Shown: positions 19,161-28,886 of the stretch, in pieces
Layout of the letters: each line of letters opens with the position of its first letter
Numbering within the stretch: position 1 is the first letter of the stretch
Assembly (NCBI GenBank): GCA_022606425.2
Contig: JAHDVF020000467.1
Location: 186,001-250,000 of the forward strand
Direction of reading: 5' to 3'
Origin: Lepidostoma basale
Taxonomy: Eukaryota; Arthropoda; Insecta; Trichoptera; Lepidostomatidae
Length of the DNA: 64,000 nt
The notes under the pieces: model-generated
Database searches by the model: none
What the model saw: the letters and a program-made list of their open reading frames with translations, nothing else
Told to the model about the DNA's origin: nothing
Made by a program: the position numbers and the translations under genes

Positions 19161-20498
19161 TTAACCCTAGAGAGATAACCTTATTTTATAGTACTGAAAA
19201 GATAAACTAGCGCCTGAGAGGCGCACAATATTTAAAACCTATTTATTCGATAAATTAAAATAATTATGTATTTTTTATAACCTAAATGAATTGTTATATT
19301 ATTAATAAGTAAATAAAACACAATGTTCATTTTTTAAATTTTATTTTAAGAAAAATATGTAGGATATTATAAACCCTTTACAAAAAGTAACACAATTCAG
19401 CAGTCTTCTGTATTTAGGTAAAAAAAAATAAACAGGTAACATTTATAGTATTTTATCTTACAAACTAATTAATTATGAGATAATCAGTCTCAAAAACCAT
19501 GAAATACACAAAAAAATAATGTTTATATACAATTGTTGCAAACATCATTTTTGTGCTCTCCACACACTGTTTTTTTACATTTTATGCACGTCATCTTAGA
19601 CATTCTTTCTCTCTTACACAAGCCACAATAACGTCGAAATTTAACCGGAGGTTCAGGAGATTTGAATATCTCAACATTTCTCCATTGTACAAGCTCTTGA
19701 ATAATTTCGTCCGTGATGAATAATTGAAAGCATAAAAGTGGTTCAACAATATTTCTACACATGCGACTAGGACGTTTATTAGAGCGAACTATATTGATGG
19801 CGCATGTTCTTCCACTACTTTGGCCTTTAGTAGTAGACCAGACATGTCTATTCTTACCTCGAATTACCCTATGAGGCGGAATAACGATGCGGTGGTCAAG
19901 TCCGGGATTTTCAGGTGTTGAGGTGTCATCTCCGCCATTTTCAGATGTTGAGGTATCATCTCTGGGATTTTCAAGTGGTGTTGAGGTGTCATTCACATTT
20001 TCGTCGATAACTCCATCTATTTACTCGTCATCAGTATCACTTTGAACATCGTCTTCACTTCTATGATCTTCCATCTCGCTGTTACTGCCATCATCTGCAC
20101 TTTAATCTTGTTCATTCAATAAATATACTATTTCTCTGTCATCCAACACTCTTCTACTCGCCATGGTGTTAAACGATCCTAAAAACGATTAAAATTAATA
20201 AATAACAATAACCTACTTTTATATATACCGTCAAAAAGTAAAAAGTAACAAAAACATAATCACAATGAAATGCATAAAAGTTACACAGAAGATAAACATG
20301 CGCCTCTCGAGCGCAACGCATTGTCATAGCAAGAAAACTGTGGTACTTACCGAGCAGAAGCAGTTGTCACTCTGCGGGGTTGATCGACGACTGAGTTGGT
20401 TTGGCAACACAAGCTTGCACGCGCGTCGGTTAGAAAAAGACAGCGATATATTTGTTTCGCGGGCGCCTCCGAGGCGCACGTTATCTTTCTAGGGTTAA
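19161..20498 (-). mobile_element. piggyBac element, internally deleted, with TTAA duplications
   Basis: TTAA at 19161-19164 and 20495-20498 flank a 1330-bp element. Its termini are CCCTAGAGAGATAAC and, inverted at 20480-20494, CCCTAGAAAGATAAC (14 of 15 identical). Subterminal palindromes GCGCCTGAGAGGCGC (about 19213) and GCGCCTCCGAGGCGC (about 20463) lie just inside. TTAA target duplication and CCC-starting TIRs define piggyBac. The transposase remnant reads on the minus strand. Confidence 0.9.
19523..20164 (-). pseudogene. piggyBac transposase: N-terminus fused to C-terminal Cys-rich domain
   Basis: The ATG at 20164 starts M-A-S-R-R-V-L-D-D-R-E-I-V-Y-L-L, the acidic N-terminal leader of PGBD-type transposases. 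In-frame stops fall at codons 21 and 48. The frame is then open to 19523: T-C-A-I-N-I-V-R-S-N-K-R-P-S-R-M and P-L-L-C-F-Q-L-F-I-T-D-E-I-I-Q-E-L-V, then directly K-F-R-R-Y-C-G-L-C and C-I-K-C-K-K-T-V-C-G-E-H with C-N-N-C. About 350 residues carrying the DDD catalytic core, expected between F-I-T-D-E-I and the Cys-rich domain, are missing. The family usually has 550-600 residues; this would be 213 codons. It cannot transpose, though the ends could be mobilised in trans. Confidence 0.88.
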
Positions 20499-20617
20499 GG
20501 GGGCTAGCCACTGTGACGGCCGAAAAAAATAGGATTTTCGGGATTTTTTTTGACTGGGACAATAAAGGAATATGGGGATCGGAGTTTTTATATTTTATTT
20601 AGTGTTTATTCAATGCA

Positions 20618-21052
20618 GTTTTTACAAATTTTTATTGAAAAATATCAAATCAATCTTCCCCTATGCAACCCCAATCTGGGGCTATGCAGCTTCGAGTCAC
20701 ATACGAAAAGTACAAATCCTGCAAAATAAGGCTATCCGTTTATCGTTTGGTGCGCCTTCATGGACCAGGATCACACAACTGCACCTAGAACCGGAAATCC
20801 CGATGATAGATGAATTCATTCTGAAATTTGCCGAGCGTTTTGACAAAGGACTCCATTCATATCCTAACCCCACAATAAGAGACCTCTCAAATAACGACCC
20901 ATACACCTCCAGGCGCCACAAGCGCCCAAAATCGATCATCCTTCAGAGGAACACTCCGGACCACACAAATCATGCCCCCGCATAAACCAACAACCCACCA
21001 AATCACCTTCCAACAATGTTCCCATCAGACGTAAGAGGAAAAGCCACATGAG
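20618..21052 (+). mobile_element. JOCK-E LINE, ORF2 C-terminus and 3' UTR
   Basis: The open frame 20572-20985 contains Y-A-T-P-I-W-G-Y-A-A-S-S-H-I, K-V-Q-I-L-Q-N-K-A-I-R-L, F-I-L-K-F-A-E-R-F and H-P/S-Y-P-N-P-T-I-R-D-L. These are the standard end of Jockey-clade ORF2 proteins. The frame stops at 20983-20985, and the 3' UTR shared with other JOCK-E copies follows. The AAGTCC tail is absent here; the copy is cut at CACATGAGAATCTGG. The upstream ATG at 20572 belongs to unrelated flanking DNA. Confidence 0.85.
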
Positions 21053-21053
21053 A

Positions 21054-21132
21054 ATCTGGTTGTGTCCAAGCTTGAACACAAGTTCCTGCATCAGGAGTCA
21101 AGCGTTCTCTCCTCTAGACCGCCACCTGTTTT
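21054..21132 (-). repeat. tRNA-like sequence, second copy
   Basis: The minus strand starts AGGTGGCGGTCTAGAGGAGA and contains CTTGACTCCTGATGCAGG and TTGTGTTCAAGC. It aligns with 14752-14826 at roughly 75-80%. B-box decay and the dispersed copy suggest a SINE-type repeat and not a working tRNA gene. Confidence 0.5.
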
Positions 21133-21188
21133 AAATAATGAAAACGTGGAGAAAAAATTTGCGGACCACCGCTAGTTTAGATTCTATG

Positions 21189-21632
21189 CACTAGAGCAGT
21201 GCTCCGCAACCGGCGTGCCGCGGCACACCGGTGTGTCGTGAGCCGGATGCAGGTGTGCCGCTGTCAAATAAATATTGAAAAAAATATTTAGTTAGAGTCG
21301 GAAGTCGTGAATTGCGAAAGAGTCGACTCTTTCGTAAATCAGCCCAGGAGACGTTGGTGACATTTTTTTTATTTTTGTTTTTTTGAGCTCATTCAGCATT
21401 TTAGTGAAAATCTGACAGGATATTTTTTGTTGGCGACCTTTTTTTAGGTCATTCGTGAAAAATCTAACATTCGATTTTCCCGAATGAGCTAAAATAAAAG
21501 TTACCAACATCTCTGCTGAGCTGATTAACACCCACGCCCAGACCGAATTTTAGCTTTAGATGTGCCGCGGAATTCTAGGAAGAACTTAGGTGTGCCGTAG
21601 GTGAGAAAAGGTTTCGGAGCACTGCTCTAGAG
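21189..21632 (+). mobile_element. hAT-type MITE with 8-bp target duplications
   Basis: The element 21197-21624 (428 bp) has TIRs CAGTGCTCCGCAACC and, inverted, CAGTGCTCCGAAACC (14 of 15). The flanking 8-mers are CACTAGAG (21189-21196) and CTCTAGAG (21625-21632), one mismatch apart, with TA at the centre. An 8-bp duplication with a central TA and a CAGTG start fits hAT elements of the Buster group. The interior is non-coding, with repeated GTGTGCCG near both ends. Confidence 0.88.
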
Positions 21633-21799
21633 GAATAACTTTGTATACGATTTTTTCTAGACTCGTGACGCAAATGCTAAGTGGATCGTGTGAGGTCTGG
21701 CCCGCATCAGCTCTCTTCTTTATTTACCGTTTAGCAATCAGCCAATGTAATTAAAACGTCATAAAAATTACAACCAGAGATTTTTTACGACATTTTCTT

Positions 21800-22160
21800 G
21801 ATCAATTCGCTTCAAGGGCGCTGACGTAGGGAAATAGATGGCGCTAGTGTAGATTGAACTAAAAAATGTGAAGTGTTCTCAACATAGTGGCATATATACA
21901 TTTTCAAAAATCTGTCAGACGTGGTGGTCATAAGAAAGCGGAATGGAGAATGTTGTTAACATAAAGCGATCGCTTAACCCAACCAATGACAGGTCATAAG
22001 TCCTGTAAACTCGTCGACCACCATATTCTGTTTCTAAAAAAAAAAAAACAATTTACATCTTCGTCTCTATTGAGATACAATTAATCCTTAAAAATGATTA
22101 ACCCACAATGGGTAAAATCCAGTATTTGTCTACAAATATTTGTATACATTCAAAAATGTC
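21800..22160 (-). repeat. MITE-A copy
   Basis: It begins inside the body (AGATGGCGCTAGTGTAGATT) and runs through CATAAAGCGATCGCTTAACC, then TCGTCTCTATTGAGATACAA, ACCCACAATGGGTAAAATCC and TTTGTATACATTC. The order shows that the junction block follows the TCGTCTC block. Confidence 0.78.
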
Positions 22161-22815
22161 TAAAGAAGAAAGATTAAACCTTTCTTATCCCTGTTCCACG
22201 ACCAGCTTTTGCTCCTCGGTAGTATGATAGCAGGCTTGGGAGGTACGGAGGAAGATGTAGCCAGCAGACTCAACAAAGCAAGGGGAGCTTTCGCTATACT
22301 TCGCCTTGTATGGCGTTCCAGTATCATTTTGAGAAAGCTCAAGCTCCGAATTTACAGCAGTAGCGTTAAAAGCGTACTGCTGTACGGTTGTGAGACTTGA
22401 AAATCTACCGCGGACGTTATTGGAAAACTCCAGGTGTTTATAAATAGGTGCCTTCGCTCAATATTCAAGATCTATTGGCCCCAAACAGTGTCAAATGCCA
22501 TTCTCTGGACCATGGCAGGCGAAAAGCCAATTAGAGAACGTCGCTAGACGCAAATGGCAGTGGATCGGTCACACTCTGAGACGAAACCCAGCCTGCAGCG
22601 GGTGCACTAGACTGGTCCCGTATGGGGGGAAAGAGGAAGCGGGGCAGACCTAGAGCCACCTGGGGAAGAGCCATGCAGGACGAGGTTAAAGCAGCAGACC
22701 TCACTTGCGATGATGTTAGGCATCAGGCATGCGATAGAGTCGGGTGGAGAAGGTTCCCTGAGAAGGAGCCTCACGGAGGTGGGACAGGACAAAAAGAAGA
22801 AGAAACCGGTACTGT
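22161..22815 (+). mobile_element. GAA-LINE type L
   Basis: L-L-G-S-M-I-A-G-L-G-G-T-E-E-D-V-A-S-R-L-N-K-A, L-R-I-Y-S-S-S-V-K-S-V-L-L-Y-G-C-E-T and, in another frame, G-K-R-K-R-G-R-P-R-A-T-W appear in order. The copy ends in AAAAAGAAGAAGAAA. The block order is that of the region after the RT thumb in endonuclease-RT LINEs. At least three frameshifts and a stop after Y-G-C-E-T are present. Confidence 0.75.
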
Positions 22816-22855
22816 TTAGCCAGTACACATTGAATCTAATAACTTCAACTCTTTA

Positions 22856-23095
22856 GGTACGATATGCCGGTATGTCGTGGCTTTGTCCCATTACATTCCT
22901 CTTAGGCACGCTGGGAACCAATAGTCTACAGATAAGGAGGGATGGGTGCACACTTACCCATTTCTTCAGACTTATCAGGGGATTCTTGTAGAATTCCGTC
23001 ATATTTGAGTCTATCCATCTTTGTGTTCCTGATGGTTATCTTCGACAGCATCAGCACAGATTGTTTTATCTCCCAGCATGCAGAACCAACCTACC
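22856..23095 (+). mobile_element. JOCK-B LINE fragment
   Basis: It encodes F-L-L-G-T-L-G-T-N-S-L-Q-I-R-R-D-G-C/W and S-L-S-I-F-V-F-L blocks up to N-L-P/x. It then switches without a tail into RTE-GTTA sequence at about 23095. Confidence 0.7.
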
Positions 23096-23368
23096 TCGTA
23101 GATGATATATCTAATGATGAAGTAAGAAAGGAATGTAAGGCGGATGAATGCGTGATGAAGGCCAAGGAAGACATGGCATGACCAAATTAATCAATTACTG
23201 AATGGGGGCCATGTTCGAAGTAGGAACAATCGACGAGCTTGCATGTCACGATATGTGAATGTAGAAGAGGCGCAAGAATTATGCCAGGATAGAACAATGT
23301 GGCGATCCATCTTCTCTGCCTACCCCTTCGGGGAAACGGCGTGATGGTTAGTTAGTTAGTTAGTTAAT
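23096..23368 (+). mobile_element. RTE-GTTA LINE, 3' end fused to JOCK-B piece
   Basis: E-V-R-K-E-C-K-A-D-E-C-V-M and K-A-K-E-D-M-A bracket a deletion of the R-W-F-G-H block. The rest continues to CCCCTTCGGGGAAACGGCGT, GATGG and GTTAGTTAGTTAGTTA. Confidence 0.75.
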
Positions 23369-23639
23369 ATTTTATATCAATACTCCATGAATTATTAACA
23401 CTTCGTAGAAATATGAAAAATCAGTTTTCGTACCCAAAGGGTTAATATGCATATAAATATTATAATAATCGCTACTTTGAGATTACCAATATTTCTTTGT
23501 TGTATATTTCCTTGTAGAATAATCACCAATACAATCAAACGCTTCCTGTATTGATGTGTAAAGAGTAAATAATATACGTCTGTCTCAAACACGTTTTACG
23601 TCTCACTCTCGCTATAGCTATGCTTATTCGTGTGAGCGA

Positions 23640-24456
23640 GCAACTTATCCGAACTCCAGTCATCCGAATCGCCAAATATCCGGATCGTTATCTGGAAATA
23701 AAGGCATCCCCACCACTCGACAAGCCAGCCCTCTCATTAGCGAGGGTGACTCAGTACCTTTTTGTCTATCGTCTTGTTAACAACATGCTATATTTTGCCG
23801 TATTCATCCGTTGAATGGTTGTTTGCGAGTTGCGAGTCCTGCCTAACTAAAATGTCTTCGAAACGAAAAAGAGTTGTATTGTCCATGAGTGACAAAGTGA
23901 AAATTATTTCAGAACTGAATAAAGGAGTGTCTGGCAAACGATTGGCTCAAATTTATAACGTAGGCACATCCACTATTTCTGACATAAAGAAAAACAGTTC
24001 TTCAATCATAAACTTTGTTTCCGTTTTGGAACGCGAAGATGGGAGTTCTTCCAGAAAAATGATGAGGACCGCTGAAAATGAACAGTTGGAGGAGGCAGTT
24101 TTAAAATGGTTTCTGGAGCAGAGATCAATTGGGAATCATCTGTCTGGTCCAATTATATGCGAGAAAGCAAAGGTGTTTGCTGAAAAGATCGATGGACTAT
24201 CGGAGTTCAAAGCAAGTAACGGTTGGCTTCGTAATTTCAAGACTAGACATGGTATTCGAGAGCATAACGTGTATGGTGAAAAACTTGACAATGCTACTGA
24301 TAAATTTCTCGAACAGTTTAAAAACGAAACTAAAAATGACCCTGAGTTCGTATACAACGCTGATGAAACAGACTTCAATTGGAAGATTGACAAAGAAACA
24401 TGGATTGAGGTATACCTTCTTATCATATTTTGTGCTTCGTGAATGTTGAATTCATG
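23640..24456 (+). mobile_element. pogo/Tigger element, 3'-truncated by MITE-A
   Basis: Upstream of the ORF the repeated words TTATCCGAAC, CATCCGAAT and ATATCCGGAT resemble the subterminal region of Tigger elements. The 3' part of the transposase and the right terminus are missing, and MITE-A starts at 24457. Confidence 0.6.
23852..24442 (+). CDS. truncated Tigger/CENP-B-like transposase, DNA-binding part open
   Basis: The ATG at 23852 (context CTAAAATG) opens 196 codons. Residues about 12-48 (S-D-K-V-K-I-I-S-E-L-N-K-G, A-Q-I-Y-N-V-G-T-S-T-I-S-D-I-K) form the CENP-B N-terminal HTH. Residues about 76-135 (W-F-L-E-Q-R, A-S-N-G-W-L-R-N-F-K-T-R-H-G-I) form the second, Tc5-type HTH. At 168-178, V-Y-N-A-D-E-T-D-F-N-W-K carries the first catalytic Asp of the DDE domain. 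The rest of the catalytic domain is lost after W-I-E-V, and ten unrelated residues precede the stop. Families of this type usually have 450-600 residues. The undamaged frame in a very decayed neighbourhood is notable. It could be a recent truncation or a retained DNA-binding repressor; there is no evidence of expression. Confidence 0.75.
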   Translation: MSSKRKRVVLSMSDKVKIISELNKGVSGKRLAQIYNVGTSTISDIKKNSSSIINFVSVLEREDGSSSRKMMRTAENEQLEEAVLKWFLEQRSIGNHLSGPIICEKAKVFAEKIDGLSEFKASNGWLRNFKTRHGIREHNVYGEKLDNATDKFLEQFKNETKNDPEFVYNADETDFNWKIDKETWIEVYLLIIFCAS

Positions 24457-25085
24457 AGGATTGATTGTATCTCAATAGAGACGAAGATGTAAATTGTTTT
24501 TCTGGGAACAGAATATGGTGGTCGAGGCGTTGACAGGACTTATGACCTGTCATTGATTGGGTTAAGCGATCGCTTTATGTTAACAACATTCCCCATTTCG
24601 CCCTTCTTATGAACACACCACGTCTGACAAATTTTTGGAAGTTGTATATATGCTACTATGTTGCACCACACTTCACATGTTACTAGTTCAATCTACACTA
24701 GCGCCATCTATTAAGAATAGGTGTAAGCATTAAGCAGAAAATCTTTTCATTAATGCAATGTGAAAGGCTTCATTTGCTAGACAACGCCAGGAGAATACTT
24801 CTCCAATTTTTATGCTTTTTTTAAACTTGGACCAGCTGTTGGTTTTTTCATGAATGTTACCAATACTTGTAGACAAATACTGGATTTTACCCATTGCGGG
24901 TTAATCATTTTTAAGGATTGATTGTATCTCAATAGAGACGAAGATGTAAATTGTTTTTGGAAACAGAATATGGTGGTCGAGGCGTTGACAGGACTTATGA
25001 CCTGTCATTGGTTGGGTTAAGCGACCGCTTTATGTTAACAACATTCGCTATTCCGCCCTTCTTACGAACACACCACATCTTCTCC
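24457..25085 (+). repeat. MITE-A, two units head to tail
   Basis: AGGATTGATTGTATCTCAAT begins at 24457 and again at 24914, a 457-base period. Unit 1 is nearly complete and passes through the GCGATCGCTTTATGTTAAC and ACCCATTGCGGGTTAATC blocks. Unit 2 stops about 170 bases in, at CACCACATCT. The direct repeat shows that this family can be arranged in tandem. Confidence 0.85.
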
Positions 25086-25560
25086 TGTTGAATTCATGGT
25101 TCCATAAATCTGGTGTTTTACCGTTGATCACTATTTTTATCGCCTTGACGAAGATAAATGTAGCTTCGAAACAAGTGGGCAATAAAAGTCATCAGTTGTT
25201 TAAACAAATTGTACCATGTCAACAAAGATAATGCTATTTAAATCAAATATATTTATTGCTTTATATTATAGATTTCCAAGTTTATATTCTTAGCACACAG
25301 CCAGTTGGTTTTTAATCGTTGTCCATACTGCCCCGTTTGTCAAATACGATTGTTTTTACAGCATCAAAGCATCTATTGGATACGTTGAGTTTAATGAATC
25401 CACTTAGATTCTTCACGAAGCATATTAAGTGTGTAATTGCATTGAAGAAAATTCTTTCACGTATTGTTAACAGAGTCTTCAAATGCAAATATATTTTACA
25501 GCCTCTTGAATGCGTCAGTTTCTTTAAGGACTTCTAGTGTTAGTGGGTCGGTTGTATAAG
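25086..25560. other. unassigned, with CTTGACGA-hairpin-CGAAAC motif
   Basis: CCTTGACGAAG...CTTCGAAAC at about 25142-25172 forms a short stem-loop similar in plan to that at 12640. The rest shows a 72-codon frame (25319-25537) without motif. No gene is called. Confidence 0.35.
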
Positions 25561-25564
25561 TTAA

Positions 25565-25922
25565 TCTTGAAAAGATTCACAAGTGCAACCAAATCTACAT
25601 AGATGGACAATTAAAACTGACACGTGAAGATAGATATGGATTTGAAGTATATATTCATCTTCCAAAAAATTGTCATGCATGATCATAATAACAAAGGTGG
25701 AATGGGGAATGTTGTAATTGCATAAAGCGTGCGCTTGGCCCAACCAATGACGGGTCATGGGTCCTGTGAACACCTTGATCATCCATATTCAGTTTCCAGT
25801 TTGCGTCTTCGTCTCTATTGAGATACAATTAAAAATTTGAATTTACCACCCTTTGGTGAAAATCCAGGATTTCGTATACAAGTATAAGTATACATTCACA
25901 AAATATTTATATAAGTACTTTT
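25565..25922 (-). repeat. MITE-A, GCGTGCGC subfamily
   Basis: It carries CATAAAGCGTGCGCTTGGCC, the TCGTCTCTATTGAGATACAA block and a diverged junction block (CACCCTTTGGTGAAAATCC). Confidence 0.72.
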
Positions 25923-25929
25923 GTGTTTT

Positions 25930-26186
25930 TTTACCACTTATTTTATGAACTTTACATTTTTTATTTTATTTATTTAATAAAGTTATAAAAAATTACATTA
26001 AAATTTTACAACTTATAAAACAACATTTTATAAACAATTAATAATATAAAAAACACAAATGAAAAAAAAACAACAAAAACCCTAAGCATTGGTACTGAAA
26101 ATATATTTAAAGCATTTTCGACGAATGATCGCAAGAGAACCGGCATCTCTTACCTCATTTGGCAATTCGTTAAATAATTAGAAACA
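25930..26186 (-). mobile_element. LINE 3' end, unclassified
   Basis: The minus strand encodes F-N-E-L-P-N-E-V-R-D-A-G-S-L-A-I-I and R-R-K-C-F-K-Y-I-F-S near 26100-26185. This is a C-terminal pattern seen in R1/Jockey/CR1-type ORF2 proteins. An AT-rich 3' UTR and TTTATTT tail follow to 25930. Confidence 0.5.
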
Positions 26187-26315
26187 AAAACTAACTAACC
26201 ATCACGCCGTCTTCCCGAAAGGGTAGGCAGAAAGAATGGACTGTCACACTTTTACTGATGTGGCACTCCATCCTTCTCTTTTCGCCCCGCGGGAGACGCG
26301 GTGTGTAATTTGAAT
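26187..26315 (-). mobile_element. RTE-GTTA 3' terminus
   Basis: AACTAACTAACCATCACGCC (inverted tail and terminus) and GGGTAGGCAGAAAGAATGGA are followed by a TTCGCCCCGCGGGAGACGCG segment shared with 14060-14085. The hairpin stem is damaged here (TCCCGAAAGGG). Confidence 0.6.
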
Positions 26316-27164
26316 CCTCTATAAAAAAACACCTTTCTCTGTACTTTCAAGTCTGGGTCTCCGGAGTCGGAATCTATCACGACCTCTCGTCAAATAATCA
26401 TGTATTTAATAACTATATGCTACATTTTTTGTTAGATATGCAGGCACCACATTACTTTTAATTTTATAAACAAAAATCAAAGTGTTGTAAAGAACTAGTT
26501 TTCTAGTTTCTCATTGCTATACATCATCATCATCATGAGTGAAGCTGACGAAAGGCGCTGCTGCGCCTATAACAGCTTCGGGTAAGCGGAGGGAGCCCTC
26601 TATGGCTCGGTTATATTAAATAGTTGGTGGTACGCCAAACAAAAATGATTGAGGAATTCAAAAGGTTAAGTGTTTTACTATAGTTAATGCATCCTCCCTG
26701 TTTCGTTTTTACGTCCCGTTCAAAGCAATCCCGTATTCACAGGCACGGCGAAAATGCCTCGCGGACTGGGGCGGGCTTCCATCGCAAAAGCGTGGCGAGA
26801 ATTTTTAATTTGTCCACCATTTCGTTTTCCAACGTCACTCGGCGGCGGGCGTGACGCGGGCTCCAACAAGGGCGGCGCGTGACGGGCATGCTAATGCTCT
26901 GGAAACGTTTCAATTTGATCGCCTCGGAATCTCGAACATTCTTCGGAGAAATCACCGCATTCCAGAACCAGGTGCGGCCCTTAAAGGAGTTATTTCGCTG
27001 CTGGATTAACCCTACGAGCAAAGTAAGCACGTACTTAGGGCAAAAGAAGAGGGACTCCAGACATTTTTCATAGTTCTAATTTATCATTAAAATCTTCTCA
27101 AAAATTTTTAACCCACGGTCCCACTTTTTCTTTTTTCTTTTACTAATTAAATAAACAAAATAAA
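26316..27164. other. unassigned; GC-rich core at 26690-27040
   Basis: No known repeat was recognised. The GC-rich part (for example GGCGGCGGGCGTGACGCGGG near 26850) has open frames on both strands (26737-27030 minus, 26879-27073 plus) but no domain. Its composition differs sharply from the AT-rich surroundings. Confidence 0.4.
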
Positions 27165-27480
27165 AATACAGGAAAATTGGTGCGTGGAAGTGAAGATTGG
27201 AGTTGGCAGATGAAGGATGGAAGGATGAAGTAGAATAAATACCGTAGAAATGAGATCAATTAGAAGAATGCGCGGAAAAACAATGTATGATAGAATACCC
27301 AATGAAGAAGTTAAGGAATGTCACGCGGATGAATGCGTCCTAAATAAAATGAAGAGAGAATCATTAAGAAGGTTGGGACATATGGAACGAATGGATGAGG
27401 ATGAATGGTTAAAAAGATATTTAAGAGTAGTTTGAATTCAAAAAAGTCGAGAGGCCCAGGAAAACACCCGTACATTGAAA
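27165..27480 (+). mobile_element. RTE-GTTA-related LINE fragment
   Basis: S-I-R-R-M-R-G-K-T-M-Y-D-R-I-P-N-E-E-V-K-E, L-R-R-L-G-H-M-E-R-M-D-E-D-E and a preceding W-S-W-Q-M-K-D-G block are visible. It ends within the L-K-R-Y block, without a tail. Confidence 0.72.
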
Positions 27481-28003
27481 AAAAAATGCAGAATTGAAGT
27501 TGCACGAGCTGCATTTAATAAAATGAGAACATTATTTTGCAACGATAATCTTAACTTGAAACTCCGACAAAGAATGATTAAATGTTATACGAGTATATGG
27601 TCTGTTCTACTATATGGCTGCAAAACCTGGACTGAAAGTGAATGTAATGAACCGGTTGGAAGCGTTCGAGATGTGGATATACCGCAGAATGCTCCGTATA
27701 CCGTGGACCGATTGGGTCAGTAATGCAGACGTTCTACAGAGAGCCAGAGCCAATAGAGAGCTGTTGTCGAGTGTGAAAATTACAAAGGTCTCATATTTGG
27801 GTACCATACCACCTCATTCGACTGATAATAATCGGTCAAGTGGAGGGACGTCGAGGAGTTGGTAGAAGGCAGTTGTCCTGGCTGCGGAACTTCAAATAGT
27901 GGACAGGAATAACAAGAGTTCAGATCCTGTTCCAAGTGGCGCAGTAATCGCCAACGTTGGGGGGACCTGACACGGCACCGAAAGAAGAAAGAAGATATTA
28001 TTG
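27481..28003 (+). mobile_element. GAA-LINE type K, 3' end
   Basis: A-R-A-A-F-N-K-M-R-T-L-F-C, R-Q-R-M-I-K-C-Y-T-S-I-W-S-V-L-L-Y-G-C-K-T-W-T and then R-L-E-A-F-E-M-W-I-Y-R-R-M-L-R-I-P-W-T-D appear in two frames. It ends at V-I-A-N-V-G-G-T and an AAAGAAGAAAGAAG tail. It is the sister of 15245-15845. Confidence 0.75.
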
Positions 28004-28335
28004 AAGCGGTTGGATGATAACAATTTGCCATTAAATGTCCCTAAGTGTTGCGTGAATAAATGCGAGTACACTCGCTCTGAGAATAATCTCTTAATCCCAT
28101 ACCAGAAGAATAATATTAATTTACAACGTGTCGATCATATTTGATCTGGTATCACATTTGAGTTCAAATTCACGTTTTAATTACATGTGTCTAATGTTAT
28201 CACGCGAGCCAACAAAATGCTTGGTTTTGTTTTACGAAATGCAAGATCTCATTGTGACCCCTCGTTATTCGTTGGATTTATGAGTTTGCAGTAACTTGGA
28301 GTTCTGTTCCATTATTTGAGATCCCAGAGACAAAA
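28004..28335 (+). mobile_element. Jockey-group LINE, RT palm/thumb fragment
   Basis: L-D-D-N-N-L-P-L-N-V-P-K-C-C-V and R-A-N-K-M-L-G-F-V-L-R-N-A-R-S correspond to the segment between F-A-D-D and the L-E-Y-x-S block of Jockey-group RTs. Stops and frameshifts are present. Confidence 0.55.
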
Positions 28336-28344
28336 CAGTCATCT

Positions 28345-28437
28345 TAGAACTACTTAGACTTGGATCTTCTGTCTTACAGAGGTTCAGCTCTAATGGCTAT
28401 TCCTCTTTGTAGGAAACATTGTTAGAAATGTGATTTG
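28345..28437 (-). mobile_element. JOCK-E 3' end, left half of split copy
   Basis: AGACTTGGATCTTCTGTCTT through GTGATTTGGTA is inverted JOCK-E 3' UTR. The homology resumes at 28931 after the L2-ATT insertion. Confidence 0.72.
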
Positions 28438-28886
28438 GTATAAACTCTGCTGGACAGTCTTCAAAGCGCTACATGGAATGGCACCAATCTGAACTCTGTA
28501 TAACGTACAGCCTAAATACTAGGAAATCCACACTTCGCTCGGCGAACTCCTCGGCAATAGGAAGATTAGTTGAGCCGAAGCGTTGCCCCAGTACAAATTT
28601 CGGGGATCGAGCGTTCGCGGTAGCCGGTCCATCAGCTTGGAACAATCTCCCTTCACACCTCAGATGCATAAATGATCCGACAGATTTCAAATCTAAACTG
28701 AAAACCCATAATTTTCATATTTCATACCCAATTTAAACATTTATACTTTGTTCTACTATACTTTCTAACCAATCGCGAAAATCAGATGCAGCTTTCACGT
28801 TCACATTTAGATTTTTAGATTTAAAACACGTCTTAATGCGCCCTTGAGGTGATTACATCACGAAAACGGCGCTTTAAAAGTTAGCA

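Noticed and set aside
19212..19228. GCGCCTGAGAGGCGC as a transcription terminator
   Set aside because: It is a subterminal palindrome mirrored at the other end of the piggyBac element.
21292..21531. 79-codon frame on the minus strand
   Set aside because: It lies inside the hAT MITE, whose ends and target duplications explain the segment.
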